From: CAYJLC01 sp044426345 | GTDB lineage: Bacteria > Bacillota > Clostridia > Oscillospirales > Butyricicoccaceae | Assembly (NCBI GenBank): GCA_044426345.1 | Contig: JAWXUP010000040.1 | Span: forward strand, 1 to 22,592 | Direction of reading: 5' to 3' | Length of the DNA: 22,592 nucleotides | Shown: positions 6,690-15,600 of the stretch, piece by piece | Numbering within the stretch: position 1 is the first letter of the stretch | How the letters are laid out: each line of letters begins with the position of its first letter | Notes under the pieces: generated by a model | Seen by the model: only the letters and a program-made list of their open reading frames with translations | Database searches by the model: none | What the model was told of the DNA's origin: nothing | Made by a program: the position numbers and the translations under genes

Positions 6690-9600
6690 ATGAAAAAAGT
6701 TTTTGCAGCAATGACGGCAGTTATAGCAGTTGTTACTTTTATGATAGTACAGGCGGAAGAAGCATTTTTAACATCTGAAGAAGATGGATATGCGGTGTCT
6801 TCATCTTCGGCTATTTATCAATCGTTGAGTGCTGGAACAGGTGAGAAAACAGACCTTACTGAGGTTTCGTATGGTGATATAATATACCAAAACATAGGCG
6901 GTTATTATGTAGGAGAAGATAGACAACAAATTGATGTCACTTATCCTATGTATATAAACGGTGGTGCTGTTTTGCGCTTTTTTACAGAAGATAACTGGCT
7001 AGTGACTCCAGAAGTTACTCTGCAACAAACTTATGAAGGCCTATATCTAGCAGATGGTGACTCTTATAACCAAGGAATGGAACAAACAGATGATAACGAG
7101 GATTTTATTTTATTAGTACTCGATAATGGTTTATATATGAATGCCCAATCGGCGGTATTTACTACTAGAATGGACTCGCACGAGATTCCAGCTAATAGTG
7201 TTTTATATTTTGATGAATCTGTACTTCGTTGGTATTCTTATAGTAGTGGAAGGTTAATCTACGGTGAAGAAGAAAAAGTTTTTGATGCAACACTTACGAT
7301 TGGTGATTATGTTTACAACTACGACAATCTTCTTGATGCATTAGGTCTTATTCGTGAGGCTACAGGTCTTTTAGAAAAAGGTAAAGATGCAGATGATATT
7401 CAAGAAGAAGCATATCAAACTCTTCAAGGTACTGTAGCTACTACAGTGAAAAATGATACACAAAATAAAACTGGTGATTACGATATGTCAACGGAACTAT
7501 TGGAACAATATGCATTAGTTGGTTCGGATAGTAATGATAAGGATAGCGATTCACAAGGAGAACTTGATGAAGAATTAGAATTTATTGATGAAACTAGTGA
7601 TAGACAAGAAGAATTCAAATCTGATTATGATGGATCTGATGATACACTTGACGATAGCGATAATGAAGAACTTAATGATGAAGATGAAGATATCGAAGGT
7701 GAAGATGAAGAGGAAATAGAAGGAGAACAGGAAGAAGAACTTTCATCTGAAGTAACAGCTGATGTAGCTGATAGTTCAAGTAGTTCAGGCTCAAGTGGTT
7801 CTAGTGGTTCATCTGGCGGTGGCTCAAGTGGTTCTGGTGGTGGATCTAGTGGTTCATCTGGTGGTGGCTCTGGTGGTTCAGGTTCTGGTGGTGATCAGGA
7901 AAGCGAATTCGAAGGAGAAGATAGCGGAACATCAGGCGAAGATGAATATAGTGATGAACTTATCGTTCCGGAAGATGTTGAAACTGAGAGCGGAGCTGTT
8001 AGTGGTTCGGGTGCTTTAGGTTCAGGAGCTCAATATGTATACACATTGCCATCGGTTTATCTAGGTAATTTTGATGAATGGAGCTATGCAATTGGTACAA
8101 AACTACATATATTTGACCCAAGCGCGACTATTATTAGTGGTGTTAGTGTTGTTGTGTATAGCGATGTTGATACAAGTGCTGAGCCTACAGAAATTTATAC
8201 AGATCCATATACAAATGTGGAATATCCAGCATATAACGGTAATATAATCGATGGTAAAACTGCGCTTGTAAGCAAAACTTATCGTAGTAGTGCAGAATTT
8301 GCTTTAGGCGAACTTCCTTTAGATTCTACCGTATATGTTCAATATAAATATAGCTATTATCTAGAAGAAGATAGTGAAGTTGAAATTCTAGATGAAAATG
8401 GTGTTGGAACAGGTGAATACGAAACATCTACAAGTCGTACTCGTGTTACGGTTTCTTCAGACTTAATTCAAATGCAAACTCATGGTATAGATGAAGTTTC
8501 TATTGTTAATGCTGACTGGTCAGAAAATTTCGCAGCATCTAGCATTGGTATTAGTTTATCTGATTTAAGTATCTCAAATAGCACAAATTACGATGCTACA
8601 TTAGAAGATTTTGATTTTGAAAACTATAAATTAAACAGTGCAAACTTTATATCTACAATGAGATTTATTGTTACAGATGAAGATGGCGTAGAGCAAACTT
8701 TAGCTGTACCATATTCTACCCTAGCGAGTGCTAAACTAAGCGCAGTTAATTATAATTCAACAAGCCCAGTTTTAGCCTCAAATTCTGTATATACATATAC
8801 AGCGCAAGCTTATGACAAAAAATCTAACGAATTTCCTATGCAAATAGCTACAAATGGAAGTTCAGAGTATGTAGATGAAAGTCAATTTTCGGGAATTTTC
8901 TATACTCAAAAACAAACTCCGATAGCTACTATTACAGAAGTGGAAAACATAGCTGACCAATTGACTGTTAAAATCGAGATTTCCGATCCAGATGCTGCTT
9001 TGGTGGCTGGTGAAACTTTATACCTAACAGCTACAACAACGCAAGGCGTAGGGGCTGCACTTTATGGTTATGGTGACACGACAAACAACTCGGCTGTGGC
9101 TTTAGATGAAACTACCACTTTTGGTGGAGATGATGCATATCAATTATCATTAGAAAATGCACAAGATGGTGCTACATATATCTTGCGTTTAGAAAGCTTA
9201 GATTTTGCAAAATTCTATACTTTAAACGTTGCTGGTACTTATGACCCAACTCCTGATGCTGCAGTTGGTATTAGCTTAGATAGTATAACTACGTCTTTTG
9301 GTTCAAAATTATCATATACAAAAGCGTTGACCTATGGTTCTATTGCCTTTACTTCTTCAATAAGTACTTATGATACATATGCGAACATCGAAGCTACTAT
9401 GAACTCAAATTCTACAACAGAACTTATAGAACTGATAGATGAATTTGTATTCTCAATTACAGAAGTATCAACTGGTAAAGTTGTAGAATCATATACTTTA
9501 TCGGCGGAAGAACTTCATAATGGAGAGATAATCTCAAACTATGGAATAGATGAAAAATCGTATTATTATCTCGATAAAGAGTTAACAGGTGATTTTACTA

Positions 9601-12600
9601 TTTACTTTGAAGGCACAGGTGCGCAATTCAATGGAAAAGACTTGTGGGAGGCTTTCTGTATTAGCTATAATGAGCAATCTCAAGTTTATAGTGAACCAGT
9701 TAAGATGCACGTAGATATCGACCAAGATACGCTTGCAACGGCTACTCAATATCAAATTTCAATTGAATCTAACGTGTTAAAAAGTGAATCTGCAAACTCA
9801 ATTTCAACAAGCTTGACTAGTAACAAATTCTACACAGAAAAATTAATTCCAGTTGTAGAAATAGATGATATATTCCTTTCAAGCGAATATTTAAATATCT
9901 TTGATTTGCTTATTTATGACCCAGATGGTACTATCATAAACGAAGAAGTACAAATTTTATTGTATTACGGAAGTAAATGTTTATTTGCAGATACTATTAG
10001 TGCAAATGCGCAATGGGACAGAACAGAATATTACGATATCGAGATTGATGGTCTTATAGAGGGCGAAGAATACGAACTAGTTATGTTAGCAACTAGCTAT
10101 AAATCTAGTGTAGAATCTACTGTTACTATAAACAATAAAGAACTTTATAGCAAAACAGTTGTTGCTGGTGGCAACTTGAACGGTGGAATTTCTCTGACTT
10201 CTGTTGATTATTCAGTAATGAGTGAAAAAATAACTGAATTGATAACAATTAGTGGCGAAGAGGCTATGGAAAATCTTGATCAGTGGACTACATACAGCTC
10301 AACATACACAACGTCAATGTATACTCCTATTTATAATTTTAAAGACGATCTTGGCGTTGATTATTCAGACGTAGCATATTTGTATATTCCAGATTATCAC
10401 CCAGACTTTAATACAGCAAACCCACACTATTATGATGGTGGTAGTACAAGCAACACAAGGCGTATGACTACAAATATGTATGTTAGATATTATGATGCCA
10501 ATGGTAATATAGTTAGTACATTAAATGTTGATATATCTTCCGGAGTTATTCCAATATTCTATACGCCTGATAATTCTTCTATAGTTGGTGTATCAATATG
10601 TTTCCCAGATACCTATTCAGCAGAATATGGACTTAAAGACAGATTAGGAAATGAGGTTGCTGAAGAATATCAACAAAGCTATATGTCTAAATATGGAGCA
10701 ACAGTTTACTATATTTCAGAAGACAACGACGTAGATAATGTAGACCTTTTGTATGGTATTTCTGGTAAGGACAATGGCAGTTCAGGTACTTTTGGTGGCA
10801 CTTTTTATGCTAACTGTTATCCAGATACCACTACAAGCATTATGACATCAAGCACTACTTATGGAACATTACATATGATTCCAGTAAAACCAGGTGATTG
10901 GTATTCTAAAAACCAAAGTTACGAATGTTATGACAATAACTCCTTTCCTTATACCTACTATGACGGCGCCTCAACTACTGTACGATTTTATAATAAAGAT
11001 GGTGCGTTTATAGGGTGTCATGATCAAGCAACTACGAACGCTTTGATAATCGTTCCAGAAGATGCGGCATATATGAGTTTGGTACAGTATACAAATACAT
11101 CGAATACATCGTGGGGCAGTGTTGTCAAAGTGTTAGAGGGTTCGAAAAATAGCGAAAAAGATTATTACGGCGCAACAATATCTTCGTATGTAAATTACGA
11201 AGGGTCTATAGAGCCAAAAGATGTTACTTTTACATTGCAATACTCAGACTCTATGGAAATGCCGATTTATTCAGATGAAAAATCAATTACATTCTCACTT
11301 ACTATAGATGACGACCAATCAGAGGCGCAAGACGGACTAGAAAAGTGGAGTTTGCAACTTACTGATTCGGAAGAAGAACAGTTACAAGCTTTGTTTAGTG
11401 GGCTTACGGCAAATGATGGTTGGAAAATAAAAATTAGTACAGAATATCAAGACAGAGACGTAACTCTCGACTATATTACTTTTAGAACGGATATGGCTTA
11501 TCGTACGATTCGCAGTTCTGGTGATATGAAAGTTGTTACTTGTCATAGATTTTTAAACTATTTGATTACAGAAGATTTCGAATTTAATTTGATTAGTCAT
11601 GATGTTTACTTTGCAGGCGTTATGGACGGTCAAGGGCACGTTATAACGGCAGACGATTCAACATCACTTCGTTCTTTTGTGTATAATAATTACGGAACTA
11701 TTGAAAATATAGTTTTTGATATACCAGGTGGAACTTTGTCAAATAGTTATGGGTCATTCTGTTACACCAACTATGGTAAAATAAACAATATTATAATTAG
11801 AACTCTTGGCGATATTACAATGACAAGCTCGTACGGTAGTTTATTAGCTAGAGCTAATCAGCTTGATGGTACAATATCTAACTTTATAGTTCAACTTGGA
11901 GGCAATGTAGACTATGCACAAAATTCTGGTACATACGGTGGTATGCTTTTATACTACAATAGGGGCATACTTGAAAACGGTTATGTTTACTTCCAAAATG
12001 AAGGTCAAGGTCTAAGACTGTATCCTGGTACATCTCAAAATACAACATACACTGCAGGTTTAGTTGGTAATAATGAAACAAGTGGTGTTGTACAAAATAT
12101 TTATACAGACTATAATGTATGGGCAGTATCAGAAGGTTCTTCAACAATGGGTTCTGCATGGATTAACCGTGAAGTATCTCAAGCTAGAAATATGTATCAT
12201 GTCGGCGAATGGTATGAATACGTTATAGGTGCTGGTATTAGTTATACAAGATTCTCTACAGCGAAACTTTTCGGATCTGTATCTTCACTTAGCCATCACG
12301 AAAACTTGTGGTTTGTATCAGATAACGACTATGGAAGAAATACTATTTCTACAAGCACTACATCATCATATGCAGATCAAACAGGTACAATTCAATTGTA
12401 TGATGTGGCATGGCAAGAAAGTGTTTTAGGCGATGCATTTGACGTTGAAGAATATGTAAATTTAGGTTTTTACCCAAGACTTAATTCTTTACCTTTGTCA
12501 ATGCAAAAATATCAAGAATATCGTTATCTTCCTGATATAGATACAGAGTCAGCACCTATTCCATTGGTAGACAGTATGTATGAATATAACAGAGAAACAG

Positions 12601-15600
12601 ATGATACAACGGCTAAAATTCAAATTAACTTCCAAAACGAAAGTCGCGCTACAGTTACGGATTTAACTATAGATAACCTGATTGTAACAGGAATAGTTAG
12701 TGAAGGAATTAATGACGACGGCACTTATGAAGTTGTAGCTGAAGTTATGATAGACCCAGAAAATGAGCAATATTTAAGCTATTATCAACTTACTTCTGTT
12801 ACATATACGTTAAGTGGTAAATCATATACTGCAGAACTAGACTACATATTCACAAATCTAGAAATGTGGAAGGGTGTATCTGAAGTAGTTGATTGGACAA
12901 ATATAAACTACAATATGGGTTGGAATTATTTCCTTAAAAATGATATAGATTTTGCTGGTACAGTACTTGCCAATATAGTAATTCGTGGTAATTCTGGTAC
13001 AGAGCTAAATACATATTATAGCTTAAATACGAGTACGAATACATCATATTTTTCAGGTGCTATAGATGGTAACGGACATACTATCAAAAATATCACGATG
13101 GAAGACACGAGAGCACCATGGGTTATAGCTTGGTTAAATGGTGGTGAAGTATTCAACATTACTGTAGACAATATGAATATTTCGGCGGCTAATTCGGTTT
13201 CTGGTATGAGTGGTTTTATACGCTATTCTAGTGGATATTCAAACATCGTAGAAGATGTACATATTACAAATAGTACAATTGCTGGCGTTGGTAATATGGG
13301 TATGGTTATTGGATATGCTTCGGGTGAATCCGAGTTGCAAAACTGTTCAGCTACAGATTGTACGTTGACAGATATATCTTCTAGCTATGCAGTATGTGCT
13401 GGTGGTATAATAGGTTTCTATTACGGAGCTTATATGAGTAACTGTTTCACAAGAAATATGGATATAGCAATAAATAATTCTACCATAGTAAGTGGTATTG
13501 GTGGTATTGTCGGTGATGGTAGCTGGTTCTTTATTAAATATTGTTATGCACACGGTACAATTTCCGGAAGTGGTTCTTATGTCGGTGGTATCATGGGACG
13601 TGACGGTGAAATAGAAGATTGTTGGTCTTATGTTACAATTGATATAGACGGTGACAACGTTGGTGGTATTTCAGGATATGTAGACAGTTTATTAGCAAAT
13701 GTTCTAGCAATCGGCGATATCGTAAGTACAGGTTCAAACACACACCGTATTATAGGTCTGTCAACATCAACAACTTATCAATATGGTTGGTATGCTAATT
13801 ATACAGCATACGATACTCAAGGTGTATCTGGCGTAACTGAAGGTGAAGTTGACGATGCATTGCAACTGGTATCAAGCGATGAAATGATGGAATATGCAAC
13901 GTGGACAGATATAATTGAATTCGAAGGCAACTGGGACTTTAGCACATTCTTAGACGAAAATACTAGCAAAGAATATTTCCCACTTCTTTATAGTTCACAT
14001 TTAGACGAAAACGGAAATAAAGTATTAGTTGGAAATCAACAGTACATAGAAATTCCAGGTCAAGATTTAGAACCAACTATGACAATTACACAATCTAAAT
14101 GGGATAGCACAACAATAGCTGAACCTTATACAGTAAGCCTATTGTTAGATTATACAGATCTTACAGTAGATAAAGTAAATGCTTTGATATTTAATAGCAA
14201 CGGAAGTTTAAATACAGATGTACTTAATATTGAAGGTATGGATATGACTACTGCAACTGCTACGGTTCAAGCGTCTGGTAGCTCAATACAGGTGAAAATT
14301 GTCACAAAAGCTTGGACACTAGCAACAGATAGCTATCGTTTAACATTAAATTATAATGTTGATGGTGTAACAAAAGCGTTTGTATCAACTATTTATTATG
14401 TAAGTGACCAAGGTGTGGCATTCATTCCTTACCATGAAATTTCAAGCTTAACAGAATGGAACACTGTATTTAGTGAAGACGGTGGAATACACCAAAAAAA
14501 TGGTGAAAACATTAAAATCACTGGTATGATTGATTTCGGTAATGAAACAACAGAATACAACGAACTAAAATTAGGTAGACTTGAGGGCGATAGTTCTTCA
14601 AGTGGGGCAGTAGGATTTAAAAACTTGAATTATTTAGCAGGCGAAGGTGGTTCAGCTTGGATAGACTCTGTAACAAATTCTATTTCTAATATGCAATTTA
14701 TAGATATTACAGCTTATTTCCTTAGTTCAACATCTTCTCGTTCGAGAACAGGTTTGATTTTATATACAAACGGATTAGATAATGTTGAAATGAGTGGTGT
14801 AAAACTTTATGCAAATAACTACACTGCAAGTTACTTAGGTTTCATAAGTTATATGCAAGGTAATATGAACAATATTACAATTTCAAAAGACCTAAGCGTT
14901 GAGTACAATACAACTGTAGATATGACTGAGGATGAAATTACAGCATTGGAAGAAAAATCATACGGTATTTATATTGATTTAACTGCAGTAACAGACAATT
15001 ATTCGTATATTGGTGGTGTAACAGCTTATCATATAGGTAATATGACAAATATTACAGCATCTGACATTACAGTAATGTCTAGTAATAGATGTAATTATGT
15101 TGGTGGTATTGTAGGTTCGCAAGAAAGTAATGGCTCACGTTCTAATAGCAATATTGATTTAGATAACATAACTATATATGGATATAATTATGGTGCAGCA
15201 CTTTCAGGTCTGTATTTATCTACAACAACAGATGTTAACGTTACAAACTCATATATTAACACTTGGTATTCTGGTGCTGGCATAGCGGGACAATCTGTTG
15301 GTACGCAATCTTATTTAACAGTTGATAATACTACTGTCACGGGTAATGTTACTTGGAATACTACCAGTGATTATAGTAAAGGCGGTATTTTCTCTGCATC
15401 AAATACGAGTACTTATACAACTAAATATTGTACAGTTACAAATAGTACGATAGAGGGCTTTTTTGACTTAGGTGGTATTTATGGCAAAACTAGTAATGTT
15501 TACATTCAAGATTGTTCTGTTGTCGATACTGACATAACAGCATTATATACGTCAGGAAGAACATCTACTTATGCTAGTGCGGGTGGTATAGCAGGCAGAG

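Noticed and set aside
7795..8019. A second + strand open frame inside the Gly/Ser linker
   Set aside because: It is an out-of-frame reading of low-complexity codons, without a ribosome binding site, wholly inside the giant gene.
11884..13553. Several open frames on the - and alternative frames inside the giant gene
   Set aside because: All are shorter than about 95 codons, lack start signals and lie under a continuous, domain-consistent frame.
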